In this document: positions 1 to 10,965 of the stretch, piece by piece | How the letters are laid out: the number at the start of each line of letters is the position of its first letter | Numbering within the stretch: position 1 is the first letter of the stretch | Source of the DNA: Terfezia claveryi | Lineage: Eukaryota; Ascomycota; Pezizomycetes; Pezizales; Pezizaceae | Assembly: GCA_015179025.1 (NCBI GenBank) | Contig: WHUX01000263.1 | Coordinates: 1-64,000, forward strand | DNA length: 64,000 nucleotides | Direction of reading: 5' to 3' | The notes under the pieces: model-generated | Told to the model about the DNA's origin: nothing | Databases searched by the model: none | Seen by the model: only the letters and a program-made list of their open reading frames with translations | Made by a program: the position numbers and the translations under genes

Positions 1-710
1 TCATTGATTACTTATGGGATGTAAATTGAGTTTGGGGAGAATGGGAATAATTCACGATGTGGAACTGTGGGCACTTCTTGGGTGGACGTAGGAATCTTGA
101 GAGCATTTATGTATGAATTATTATTAAGATAGGGTGGATGGAGGGTTTAGGGATTAGAAGCAAACGTGAGAAATTTGGGTGCAAGGAAAAGGATAACATG
201 GGGACGAGTAGGTAGGACGTTTGATATAGAATGTGTGGACGTATGGCAGCACAAACAGAGCATAGAGAACGTGAGAGAGAAATTTGAAAGAATAGTTGTA
301 GAAATCGTGACAGCAGAAGCAATCCGTGACTAAGAATGGTGACATTGGCAAAAACCATACAAAGGGACAGGAACGGGGTTTGGTGGGATCGGTGCTATGC
401 TGGAAGACGAAACGAGCGATCCGTGACAAGACTGGCAATCTATGACAAGAGTGGCAATCCGTGACAAGACGGGCAATCCGTGACAAGCCGTATGCACGGA
501 TAAATAGAGGAAAGAACGGAAAACCCTGGACTTGGCAAATGCACAAGTGTGAATGAGGTTAGTAAGGGATCTTAGCGAGTAATCTGTAGATCACCGATTA
601 ATCGGTGAAATGGTCCGAGGCGAGTTGCAGTAGGCAGAGACCGAGGCGAGTCGATAGCCGAACGAGTTGTAAGGGCCAGAAACTCGGACCGACTCGCCCC
701 GTGGCGCACA
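1..710 (-). repeat. LTR-like dispersed repeat, copy 1 (cut by the window edge)
   Basis: Read on the minus strand, this block matches 60894-62127 nearly end to end, apart from a 505-bp insertion in the other copy. It starts TGTGCGCC at 710. It contains a short minisatellite around GTCACGGATTGCC at about 410-485. Its TG start, length of about 700 bp and two-copy occurrence suggest a solo LTR. No coding region is seen; the short reading frames are on the non-repeat-specific strand and do not look like proteins. It also records the empty site of the solo LTR at 61437-61936. Confidence 0.7.
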
Positions 711-794
711 CAATCAAAGTCAGTACAATTGAATTGGTTACTCAATTGTAAGGTCCCATATTTTCTGGTAATGTGCGACAAAATTAATAAGTTG

Positions 795-1445
795 TGTTGG
801 AAAGGTTGGAGGCCTGACCAAACAGTTATTTATTATTGTGTAGTATCAACAAATCTTATCAGTATAATAACATATATTTATAAACAACACTTTGCGACAA
901 GGTAAAACTTTAATATTTAAGAGTGGGACTCTCTTTTTTGAGGGAGCCATGTAAGGAAGTCACATTCCATTTCCCAATGATATGTAACTCCCGTTACATA
1001 CCAACTTTTAACCTAGTGGAATAAGATATTATTAGGCCGCCAGCATCGGCCGGCAGATAATAATAAAGGTATAGTAACTCATGTATTTCATTATAGTAAT
1101 GAGCGTGATTCATTGGAAGGGTCACGCGATACTTGTAGTTCTATTTCCTAGTAGGTTCTGGCAGTTTCTATTATGTTGATTTCAAATCATGTAATGGGTC
1201 AGATGATGGCACACTGCCCCAGCACTGCCCCAGTACTGCCCCACTCTGGACAGTATATAGTCCCCTAAATTCCCCTCAGTTGGAGGAGCATTCAAGTCAG
1301 TTCAAGCCAGTAATAGAGACAGAAACAAAGTAGTAGATATCTACCAATAATAAAGTATTGAGCTATTATATTCTGGGCCCGTTTGGACCCATCTCCCTCT
1401 ATGTTTCAATAATAAGTTATAGGCCGGTTGGGCCTACCTTCTACA
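795..1445 (+). repeat. Putative copia-type LTR
   Basis: The segment starts TGTTGGAAAGG and ends CCTTCTACA, an imperfect short inverted repeat with the TG...CA ends of LTRs. A TATATAG box at about 1253 sits about 30 bp before a C/A-rich start region. A direct-repeat GCACTGCCCCA motif lies at about 1210-1240. No second LTR is seen in the window, so the element is a 5' fragment. The exact right end is inferred from the terminal inverted repeat. Confidence 0.5.
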
Positions 1446-1591
1446 ACTCGAGCGACAATAGAATATATACAGCAAGATATACTTAAATAGAAGCTATAGG
1501 TTCCGTGCACCTATAGTTTGCTATGGTAAAACTCTAGTACTGCTGCCCAGCAGTAGAGAGTTAGTTATAAAGGACGCCGCCTTACTTTACA

Positions 1592-1684
1592 ATGACTCGT
1601 CGTTCCTCCCGACTAACTGCTTCGGTTTCTAATTCAGCTAGTGGAGATAATTTAATAGATAGTATAGTAGTCCGGAGAACTTGA
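1592..1684 (+). pseudogene. Truncated gag-like start downstream of the copia LTR
   Basis: A 30-codon frame beginning MTRRSSRLTASVSNS lies about 150 bp after the putative LTR, where a retrotransposon gag would start. It ends at a TGA and the following sequence (1685-1913) is AT-rich and non-coding. A basic, serine-rich N-terminus fits a gag start, but nothing diagnostic of the family remains. Confidence 0.3.
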
Positions 1685-1765
1685 TTTCTGTTCTTTTATT
1701 TATCTGTTTTTTTTTTACATCATACTACCACTTGTTTTATTTATTTATATCTTATGTATATATGT

Positions 1766-1830
1766 CTGGTTATTTTGCTTGGTTATTTTGCTTGGTTATT
1801 TTGCTTGGTTGTTTCACTTGGTTCTTTCGG
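1766..1830. repeat. 14-bp tandem repeat (GGTTATTTTGCTT)
   Basis: Three near-perfect copies of GGTTATTTTGCTT with decayed copies on the right. The surrounding stretch 1685-1913 is AT-rich, with a poly-T run at about 1707, and shows no gene. Confidence 0.7.
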
Positions 1831-1913
1831 TTAGTTGTTTCTCTTACATAGATAGAATAGTTCTGTATGTAATAATTTTGTCCAGCTTGCAATAATTATG
1901 CTAGAAAATTATT

Positions 1914-2039
1914 CCACTGGTGGATAGGATGGTCACTAGTACCAAAGCTGGGTGGGACGTCCCACCCAGCTTTAGCATCCCACAGGTGTATGGGATATCC
2001 CACACGTGGGCGGGACGCACTGCTCTATGGGACAGAACA
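1914..2039 (+). repeat. Solo copy of the terminal module of the 22.5-27.9 kb palindrome
   Basis: This block matches both ends of the 22475-27933 palindrome, from CCACTGSTGGAT to GGGACAGAACA. It contains a perfect 24-bp palindrome (centre GGGACGTCCC) and a CCCACACGTGGG palindrome. It lies directly before the LINE 5' region. It may be a solo end or a short foldback element of the same family. A 62-codon frame across it is coincidental. Confidence 0.75.
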
Positions 2040-2099
2040 CTTAAAAACGTTAAGGAACAATTGGCCCTTTTAGCAGTATCTTTGGGAGCAGGAACAGCA

Positions 2100-3760
2100 G
2101 AGAAGTAGGTGAAAGTTTAAAAGACTATTAGTGTAAGAAAAGGGAGAGTAGAGGAGGAAAAAAGGAAGGAGAAGGAGATAAAGAAGATTAAGGCTAAAAG
2201 AAGGGAAGTGGAGGTTGAGAAGAAGAAGGAACTCAAGACCTAAGAGAAAGTAAAGAAGGTAGCAGCCCAAGCTAAGTCAGTTCAGGATAGCCAACAGAAG
2301 GTATTGGATGCGTGCGAGAAGGAACTGGGGGTACTAGCTAAGAAAGACAGATTGGCTCTCAATGTAGGTAAGCTGATAGATTTAGGACAGAAGATAAAAG
2401 AAGCTAGGGCTATAAAGGAGAAGATTGAAAGGGAGATTAAATAGCCTCTAGAGACTAAGGTAGGGAAGTCTAGGCAGGTAGTGAATGGGAAGATCCTAAA
2501 AATGGTAGAGGTAGTAATAAGACATAAGTAGAAGATTAATGCAAAGGGTAAGAGTGAGTTGGAAAGTGCAGTTGTAAAGATAAACCTATTGCTGAGAACT
2601 ATAGGAATTATATTAAATTGTATGGTTTAGATAGTTATAGTGAAGCCTAGAATAGGGAAGTTCACAGATAAGTCAATCTAGTCAGTTGGCAAGGTAGCTC
2701 AGGATGTGGATCTCCTTAAAGTTGTAGGAGAGGTGGAAAGGATATTGATTTAGGTTTTTAGCTGTATTGATGAGAAAATTGAATATATGGGTTAAGGAGG
2801 GCTTATCTATTAAAATAATTGCTCTATTAGCCCTGATAAGCTTAGCTAGAGATAGAAAGGCTCTGGCAGTAAAGCTTAGAGAGGAGAATAAAGATATAAG
2901 GGGAGGGAAGAGGATGCCCAGACCTTAGAGGAGAGCTACATTAGGAAAGAAAATAGTTTGTCTCCAGTGTCTCTAGAGACAGTATTACCACTAGAGATAA
3001 GGTGCATCTCCACAATTGGCAGAATATCTCCCAGTGTCTCCAAGAGACACTGGGAGATACTGGAAGACATATGGAAGACACTTAGGAGACACCTAGGAGA
3101 CATAAAAGACATAAAAGATACTAGAGACAACCCTGTCTCCTGGAGACACCACCTGGCATCCCAATGCCACTTTTTTCGTACTGATGTAGAGTGATGGGGT
3201 TCACGTTTGATATAGTGGATGCAGCTAAGGCTATAAAGCTAGTCAAGGCTGGGATTATGTAGGATAGCAAGAGGAGAAAGGTAGCCCTTTTTGAACAAGG
3301 GAGGGCAGTACAGGAGGCTAGTAAAAGGACGGCAATACCAATAGGTCCAAGAGGCTGGAGACCCCTACATTATATATAAGGCCATCTCTAGCAACTAGGA
3401 TACTAACAAGGAGATTAGCATAGAGGGAACAAAGTGAGGTATTATAACTGCCAGGGATAGCGACATATTAGGTGGGATTATAGATCTATAGGCAGGACAA
3501 TCTTGTACAAAACTATAGCTAAAAAGCTAGAAAAGAAGGTAGACGAGGAAGGCTTTGAAGAGGTAGTCAGTAAGAAAGGATACACTCCACCAGTAGAAAG
3601 TATAGGAAAAAGGGGCAGGGTGGAGCTAAGAAAAGAAGAGAACCAGAAAAAGGAGAAAGGCCCCTCTATAGGGCTTACTTGCTTATAAGGGCATCCAGGT
3701 AGTCTAGTAGAATATAGAAGGAAGCAATATGAATACTTATACATTTCTGGAATAGTATAG
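2100..3760 (+). pseudogene. LINE ORF1 relic (coiled coil plus zinc knuckle)
   Basis: Across stop codons, the translation is a long Lys/Glu-rich heptad-like stretch (about 2110-2900), typical of the coiled coil of LINE ORF1 proteins. Near 3440-3490 it reads YYNCQG-x-RHIRWDYR, a CCHC knuckle (C-x2-C-x4-H-x4-C) in which two Cys have become Tyr, the G-to-A change RIP makes on the opposite strand. In LINEs this protein binds the element RNA. A 248-bp foldback element (2939-3186) interrupts it. The last part (3503-3688) is open: Lys/Glu-rich, with a GYTPPVES segment. Confidence 0.7.
2939..3186 (+). mobile_element. Foldback element copy A (248 bp, 2-bp TSD TA)
   Basis: The ends are CATTAGGAAAGAAAATAG and, inverted, CATCAGTACGAAAAAAG, flanked by TA on both sides (2937-2938 and 3187-3188). 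The interior is a run of GTCTCC and GGAGAC motifs, so the element folds on itself. Copy B at 11517-11764 is the reverse complement, also exactly 248 bp. The element has no coding capacity. It inserted into the LINE ORF1 region. Confidence 0.8.
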
Positions 3761-3791
3761 GGAGGAGAGGGTAGATTTGGTTTTTGTAGGC

Positions 3792-4411
3792 TGTCACAAC
3801 TATATGCTCAGTTGTCCTCACTATCACCTGCGATACAGGTGATGGGTTATTGCCATTGTTGTCTTTGTCATCACCTGTGATCGCAGGTGATGGGTTATCA
3901 TTATTGTTGCCTTTGGTATCACCTGCGATTTAGGTGATAGGTTATTATTATTATTACCTTGCTTGGCTTCTGAGATAGGGATCTTGGGAAGCTTATTTCC
4001 CCCATTACCATGACAGAGTTAGGTATATATAGAGCCTGTCCTTTGTACTGTCATTGAATCTCCATCCAACGTCTTATATACCCAATACAGGACCTTGCTT
4101 CTCTTGTGCTAGTATACCTTATCTCTACACCCCCTTTGTCCTGTAAACAACTCTCCATCAACAGTTGCCTTGTTCTGACACATGTGGCAACTGCTTCCAT
4201 ATGTCTCATACTTCTTGCTCTTGTCTCCTATCCCAGCCTTCTCTTAGTCACACATGTAGCATTCTTACATGAGTGTTACCCTAGCCCTGCCCTTGCCTTG
4301 CCCCTATTCTTTCTCTAGATCATATACATAGCACTCTTATATATGTGATTCCCCTTTGCTACTGCCCCGGCATACCTCTTAGTTACCTTGTCCCCCGGAG
4401 CCCATATTAAA
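3792..4411 (+). repeat. 5' LTR of the gypsy element
   Basis: Starts TGTCACAAC and ends GGAGCCCATATTAAA, matching the 3' LTR over its whole length. It contains three imperfect units of about 50 bp (3826-3965), each with a CACCTGNGATNNAGGTG hairpin. A TATATATAGAGCCTG promoter-like stretch lies at about 4025. A related 500-bp LTR without the hairpin units is at 61437. Confidence 0.9.
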
Positions 4412-4413
4412 CT

Positions 4414-6350
4414 ATGTTAGATCACTCTGATCAACCGGTACGCTCAATAGCTACACAAGACTCTACTCTTACTGCTAGGTTTTGAGCCTGGCAAGCCCTG
4501 CCTATTCCTATGAACCAGGCTGACTTCGGTAGTTATCGCTAGACTATTATTGACATATACCTTGCTGCAGATGCCTTAGGCCAATGGCTGGAATCAGCCA
4601 CACATGAAGGCTAACAAAAACAGACCAAGACCAATGATGAGGTTATGATACTCATCAAAGATCTCCTCTCATGCCAGGCCGACCTGGCCTCCTGCCAAAG
4701 CAACCTCATGACTGCTCAGAACAATTTAATTAACAAAAGAAGAACTATTCATGTTGAGATACAGGTATATGAGATATACACTATATCCAACAGGCAGCGG
4801 TAATTCAACCAAGTATCTAATAAAGGAGAAACTTAGGAACGGATCTAATAGACTAGTGGAGGACGTTCTGGAGAACGTAGAGGACGTTGTGGATACTGTA
4901 GAGGACGCTGTAGAGCGTGCACTAGAAACGTAGAATATATAGGAGAATATATTATAGAATGTATGAGTGAATAAGATTGATGTGTGAGCTGATGTGAACT
5001 GATAATCTCTGAAGGAAGGGAATTCCCCTCCTATATATACACGATTCCAGCAAGCTATAGCATAAGCCAGAGCGTGCTAAATGCGTTCAACATGATTACA
5101 ACATACTCAACATATTTGAGTTTATAACAATAAACTTTAACAGAAGTATAACTCAGAATATGGTTTAACATGTGTTATAAGCATGTGAATAGAGCTAAAA
5201 CAGAGTTATTAGAGCGTGAATAACATAACTAATAATAGAGTTATGCATGTGAAAAGCATATGGAAATACTTAATCTATGTAAGTATGAAGCACATGATTT
5301 GACATGTGGTGGAATGTAATTAGGAATGAATAATGCATGTGTATGTGATTTGTGGTGTAAGAGAGAGCGTTTGAACGCGTTTTTTAATAATTCAGACTCT
5401 GAATAGGGCCCTGGACACAATTGGAAGCCAAGCAGCTCCAGCACTCTAAGTACTCCAGGCACCTAAGATCCAGGATCTCCCCACTCCACTGAAGTTTAAT
5501 AGTGATAGGACTCCTTAAAAGCCTGGAAAAATTCCATCAAGATCAAACTGAATAGGGATGCTGCAAAGTTCCCTACTGTTCAGTATCGATTAGCCTATAT
5601 ATATGGACTACTGGAGGGCATAGCTTTGGACCAGGTCCAACCTTATGTTCTCAATGACTACTTCAACCTCCCTGATGTTGCTGCTTTATTCACAATCCTT
5701 GATTATACTTTTAGAGACCTAGATCTCATAGATATGGCAACTTGTACTCTTTGAGAACTAAAACAAAGAGGACATGACCTCTCAGTATATGTGGCTGAAT
5801 TCTTAAGGTTGGCAGCAGAGGTGGAATGGAATGATTGAGTAAAGCTAGAACAATTCAAGTAAGGCCTCAATATTAAGCTCAAAAAGGCCCTCCTGCAATC
5901 TTCAGATGTTAAAACTATCGATGAATACATTAATCAGGTATTGAAGATGGAGCAAAAATTGGCTAGGTTGAGAGCTCAGACTAGCGCCTCCAGTACCTAT
6001 TGGCCTGTGAGTGTACAGCACCCCCAGAGCCAAACATAGCAACTATGACTCCAGAACCTAAGCCCTTAAACCCAAGCTACGGCTAATAAGCTAGCCCACC
6101 CACCCCTTATGGCTGGCAGCACTACTCTCATGGATTTATCATCAGGAAGGCCCTGCCTAACACAAGAAGAGAGGGAATGTCACTACAACAATAGGTTATG
6201 TATCACCTGTAGGAAAGGGAATTACTTCATTGTAGCATATCTCCTCTATAAGAACTACTCTCTAGCTGCCCATGCCATATCCGAGTTATGGATCAAGGAA
6301 GTTAAAGAGTCGGGAAAAGGGGAGTCTCTTGTCTAGTTACTGATACTAGC
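4414..6350 (+). pseudogene. gypsy gag relic
   Basis: Translation from the ATG at 4414, only 2 bp past the LTR, reads MLDHSDQPVRSIATQDS and continues through RIP-type stops. It is interrupted by the solo LTR (4752-5389). It resumes with a capsid-like retrotransposon gag segment (about 5510-5990: WKNSIKIKLNRDAAKFPTVQ, then NQVLKMEQKLARLRAQ). The zinc knuckle near 6190-6260 reads RLCITCRKGNYFIVAYL, where consensus His and the last Cys have become Tyr. Gag packages the element RNA. No functional protein can be made. Confidence 0.8.
4752..5389 (+). repeat. Solo LTR nested in gag (TSD ATTCA)
   Basis: A 638-bp block starting TGTTGAGATAC and ending TTTTTAATA (probably AACA before RIP) interrupts the gag frame. 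The pentamer ATTCA is present on both sides (4747-4751 and 5390-5394). Removing the block restores the gag reading frame across the junction. The block contains a short GAGGACGTTSTGGA-type direct repeat (about 4859-4915). It is the product of LTR-LTR recombination of an unrelated element. Confidence 0.8.
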
Positions 6351-6399
6351 AAAGGACCTGCCTAGGGTCATTTCTCTTTATCTATATTTTCTTTACCTG

Positions 6400-6800
6400 C
6401 ACCTATGTCTGTTGATGAATCTCACTTATTTAGTAAGTATTTTGTAGTACTAATAACTATTAAATTCAATGGTAAAACAGTAGTCATATCAGCTCTCATA
6501 GATTGTGGTGCTTTAGGGATTGCATTTATTAATTAGGCCTTCATCAGTAAAAACTCTATACCAACCTCTAAATTAAAGACCCCCTGCCTTCTCGATGTTA
6601 TCGATGGCCATCCTATCTCTTCCAGGGCTATCACAAACCTCACTTGTTTACCTAGTGCCATTGGAGACCATTCGGAGAGTCTCCTGATATTCGTAACTAA
6701 GCTCAAATACCCCATTGTTTTGGGGATCCCATGGCTCCGAATGCATGATATCTCCATTAACTTTGGCTCTTACACCTTGAACTTCAACAGCGGGTATTAT
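6400..6800 (+). pseudogene. gypsy aspartic protease relic
   Basis: Around 6480-6535 the frame reads ISALIDCGALGIAFIN. This corresponds to the retropepsin active site (D-S/T-G-A) with Ser replaced by Cys. It lies between the gag knuckle and the RT, the expected place for the protease that cuts Gag-Pol. The following part reads ...VLGIPWLRMHDISINF, the conserved LG-P-WL-HNP-IDW region of gypsy proteases, now altered. Confidence 0.75.
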
Positions 6801-7034
6801 GAGAAGCACTGCAGTGCTCCACAGACTGCCGTTAAAGGATTATGTGTCCTACCACTCCCGGTAGAGGACCCTAGCCAGGTAGTGACCCCACTAAAACCCC
6901 TCAATATCAAGTTCATTGAAGCAAGGGCATTTGCTTACCTTACCAGAAGGAACAAGCTGAAAGCCTATACTCTATTAATCTGTGAAGTTAACCTAGAAAT
7001 CAATAAGCTGCAGTTCAAGGAAGAATAGAAGTCC

Positions 7035-8420
7035 ATGGTTTCGGAGGAATACTATGAATTTATTGACTTGTTCTCTGAGAAAGCCATAGAGAAGCTGGTT
7101 CTACATCGACCTTATGATCATACAATCCCCCTAGTAGAAGAAAAAACTCCTCCTTATGGCCTACTCTATGGAATATCTCAGCTGGAATTGGAGGCTTTGA
7201 TGAAGTACTTGGAGGACAACCTCAATAAGATCTTCATTCAGCACAGCTCTTCCCCGGCAGGCGCTCTGGTATTATTTGTGAAGAAATTCGATAGCTCTCT
7301 TCAGTTGTGTATTGATTATTGTGCCTTGATCAAGATAATGGTAAAAAATAGGTACCCCTTACTACTAATCCAGGAGATATTAGCCAGGCTTTCCAAGGCA
7401 AAATGGTTCACCAAACTGGATTTGAGAGGGGTATATAATCTAGTACGGATTACTGAGGGACAGGAATAGAAAACAGCCTTCCGAATACAATATGGCCATT
7501 TTAAATATAATGTGATACCTTTTAGCCTAACCAATGCACTGGCCTCTTGCCAGCACTTTATCAACGACACTCTACAGGACTTCTTGAATATATTCTGTAT
7601 GGTTTATCTTGATGATATCCTGATTTACTCAGATTCTCTAGAACACGAGATCTATATCCAACAAGTGCTGGAGAAACTGGAGGGAGCCGAGCTATATCTG
7701 ATACCAGAAAAGTATAAGTTTCATGTATAGAAGGTCAAGTATCTGGGGCTGATTATTACCACAGAGGGCATCCAAATAGACCTTGCTAAAGTTACTACAA
7801 TTCAGAAATAGGAGGCTCTAGCTAATCTCAAGGATGTATAGGCTTTCTTGGGATTTACTAACTTCTATCACTGGTTTATTCTGGGATATTCGAAAATCAT
7901 GATACCATTGATAGCATTAACCAAGACCAAGGGAATGGAAAGAGGCCAATACTTCCAGTGGAGTTCAGAAGCCCAGTTTGCTTTCGAGAACCTCAAGGAA
8001 GCCTTCTGCTTAGCCCTAATCCTAGCCCACTTTGACTCTGACAGTGAGTGTATTATAGAAACAGATGCCTCCAACTATGTCTCCACCAGAATCGTGTCCT
8101 AGTATGTTAATGGAATCCTTCACCTAGTGGCCTATTTCTCCAAAAAGCACTCCCCGGCAGAGTATAATTATGAGATCTATGATAAGGAATTAATGGCCAT
8201 TGTTCAAGCTTTTGAGGAATGGAGGCCTCACTTCAAGTCAGCCAAGGGGATTATCAAGGTATTGTCCAATTATAAGAACCTTGAGTATTTTACTACCACC
8301 AAGCTGCTGAACCGATGGCAGGCTAGGTAGTTGGAGTTTTTATCTCAGTTCAACTTCAAAATTAAGTATCGGTTTGGGAAGGCTAGGGGTAAGCTGGATG
8401 CACTAACTAGAGATTAGGAG
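7035..8420 (+). pseudogene. gypsy reverse transcriptase and RNase H relic
   Basis: Open segments 7035-7469, 7512-7730, 7848-8102 and 8127-8330 share one frame and are separated by RIP-type stops. They spell the gypsy RT. LCIDYCALIKIMVKNRYPLP-like text corresponds to the CVDYRALNKITVKNRYPLP block. KWFTKLDLRGVYNLVRI follows, and YLDDILIYS is the catalytic box at 7605-7631. The RNase H part begins near 7980, with IIETDASNY (about 8052) and [19 protein letters not shown]. These enzymes copy element RNA and remove the template. At least four stops make it inactive. Confidence 0.9.
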
Positions 8421-8689
8421 ATCTCCCTAAAGGGGAGGATGAAAGGCTAAAGTACTAGAATCAGGTGGCACTGAAACCTGAAAATCTCAACCTCACAGCC
8501 AATACCTTTGCCAATGCTGAGGCAAATGCTATTGCTAGTGCTGATGCTAGTACTGATGCCAGAACTGATCTCCCCCTATAGATATGATAGATATATAAGA
8601 ACGACCTCCTGGCCAAAGATGACATCGCAGCCATGGATTTTGGCCAGTATCGCCATACTAAGATCTCTCTAGCTGAGTGCATCATTTAG

Positions 8690-10165
8690 GATGGCCTTCT
8701 ATACTACCCAGACTAGCTGTATATACCGGAAGGGGACTTGTGCCTCCGCTTGATTAGAGAACACCATGACATGTTGGCTGCTGGCTATCCTGGAGTAGCC
8801 AAAACCCTAGAGCTGCTGGCTAGACAATACACCTGGATGGAACAGTGAAAGGACATAGAAAGGTATGTACAGAACTGCCATACCTGCAAATGATCAAACC
8901 CTACTCACCATGCCCCCTACAGAATCCTGAAGCCCCTAGAGATCCCAGATCGACCCTAACAATACCTGACCATGGACTTTGTGATTGGGTTGCCGCAGGA
9001 CTTGAGATTCAATGCCATTCTAATGGTAGTAGACTAACTAACCAAGATGAGGCACATGATACCCTGTTGAGACACCTGTTCTACTCTGGACCTAGCCAAT
9101 CTCTACCTCAACCATGTATTCTATTACTATAGCCTCCCTGAGTCAATAGTATCCGATCGAGGCCCTCAGTTTGTATTGGACTTCTGGAAATCATTCTGCG
9201 AGCTCCTGAGAATCAAAGTCTACCTATCTATGGCATATCACCCCCAGATCGATAGCTAATCAGAACAAATGAACACCATTATAGAATAATACTTAAGGGC
9301 TTACACCAGCTATCAATAGAACAACTGAGTATTATTGTTGGCCATCTGCAAATTTTCTACTAACAATAAGTTCTCTAAGACTCTGAAGACCTCTCTATTC
9401 TTGGCCAATTATGGATGGTACCCTCAGTTCGTGAACTCCCTAGTACCTCTGTACAAGGTCAGGGAGAATGCCCCAGCCAAGGAGTTTGCCATGCAGATTT
9501 CTGAACTCCACTCTACCTTGAAGGTATCCTCCTGCTTATCCTCATATTTCTTAAGAAAATATATTTGGCTCTTTAACTTCTAAAAAAACTATTTCTTCCA
9601 ACCCTCTACTATCCATATTCTATAACTCATTCTCTGAATCTCCATCTTCTAACTGATCGTCATTGTCCTCCTTATCCTCCAATTCGGCATCCTGAGTTGG
9701 GTTATGCTTAGGTCAAGCTAGTAGAATATGCTAATAGGTCTAAGTTACCAGCCCCCAAATACCAACCAGGAGATAAGGTATGGCTTTCTAGTAGATACTT
9801 CTAGACAGAATGACCCTCTTATAAGTTGGATTATAAGTTACTAGGCCCCTATGAGGTGTTAGCAGCTATGGGCATGCATGCTTATCGGCTGAGGTTTCCT
9901 AAGGATATCAAGCACCATCTAGTCATTCATGTCTCGGAGATCGAGCCAGCTGCCAACGATCCCCTTCCCAGGCAAAATCACCCCCCATTTCCTCAAGTGG
10001 TAATTACAGGTGAAGAGAAGTGAGAGGTTGAGGAGGTACTTTATGGATGAGTTCAGTATAAGGTCAAGTGGTTAGAGGACGAGGAGGCTACCTAGTAACC
10101 TACAGAGGACTTGGAGAATGCACAGGACCTCATTAGCCTATTCTACCAACGATACTCGAGAAAGC
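8690..10165 (+). pseudogene. gypsy integrase relic with C-terminal chromodomain
   Basis: The frame around 8757-8900 contains the HHCC zinc-binding region (EHHDMLAAGYPG ... NCHTCK). The catalytic core follows, with LTMDFVIGLP near 8965 and a decayed VSDRGPQFV segment near 9150. At 9826-10020 the open frame contains the GPYEVL and H-V-S motifs that precede a chromodomain. At 10023-10165 the translation reads EVEEVLYG-x-VQYKVKWLEDEE with PTEDLENAQDLI, a recognisable chromodomain. About 180 bp near 9530-9710 does not fit the integrase and may be a small insertion. Confidence 0.85.
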
Positions 10166-10340
10166 CCCGCTCAGTCGACTGATATCATAACTCTGTATCT
10201 TTGTTATAGTTTGGAGTTGGGGTTCTTGTTTTTACCCTTGTTGATGTTTTTACCCTTGTTGTTGTTTTCTGTATTGATTTTGCCAGTTGTCATATCCAGG
10301 CCTCCTAGTCACTAGAGCTCCAGCCTAAAGGGAAGAATAG

Positions 10341-10960
10341 TGTTACAACCATGTTCTCAATTGTCCTCGCTATTACCTGCAATACAGGTAATGAGTTATT
10401 GCTATTATTGTCTTTATCATTACCTGCAATTGTAGGTGATAGGTTATCGTTATTATTACCCTTGGTATCACCTGCGATGCAGATGATGAGTTATTGTTAT
10501 CATTACCTTGCTTGGCTTCCGAGATAGAGATATTAGGAAGCTTATTTCCCCTATTGCCCTAACAGAGTTATGTATATATAGAGCCTGTACCTCATACTGT
10601 CGTTGGATCCCCATCCAATGTCTTGTATATTTAATACAGGATCTTGCTTCCTCTGTACTAGTATACCTTCTCTGAATACTCCCCTTATCCCATAAACAAC
10701 TCTGCAGCAATAGCTGCCTTCTTCCGACATATGTGGTAACTGCTTCTGCATATCTTGTACCTCTTACCCTTATCCCCCATCCTAGCCTTCTCTTAGTCAT
10801 ACACATACTATTCCTATGTGAGTGTTACCCTAGCCCTGCCCTTATCTTGCCTCTATCCTTTCCCCAGATCATACACGTAACGCTCCTACATATGCGATTC
10901 CCCCTTACCACTACCCTAATGTACCTCTTGGTCGTCTTGTCTCTCGGAGCCCACATTATA
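10341..10960 (+). repeat. 3' LTR of the gypsy element
   Basis: Starts TGTTACAAC and ends CCCACATTATA, followed by the target duplication TAGGC. It has the same length as the 5' LTR (620 bp) and the same three hairpin units (10372-10505). Differences from the 5' LTR are mostly C/T and G/A, as RIP would produce. Confidence 0.9.
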
Positions 10961-10965
10961 TAGGC

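Larger units (their letters stand above)
3792..10960 (+). mobile_element. Ty3/gypsy chromovirus, full-length, RIP-degraded
   Basis: Two 620-bp LTRs (3792-4411 and 10341-10960) bound an interior with gag, protease, RT, RNase H, integrase and chromodomain in gypsy order. A 5-bp target duplication TAGGC flanks it at 3787-3791 and 10961-10965. The insertion split the LINE between ORF1 and the endonuclease. Stops in nearly every domain show it cannot be autonomous. A solo LTR of another family sits in gag. The C-terminal chromodomain places it among chromoviruses, whose chromodomain is known to steer integration to marked chromatin. Confidence 0.93.

Noticed and set aside
9525..9710. Possible intron in the gypsy integrase
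   Set aside because: No GT...AG pair that restores the frame was found; a small insertion or rearrangement is equally likely.
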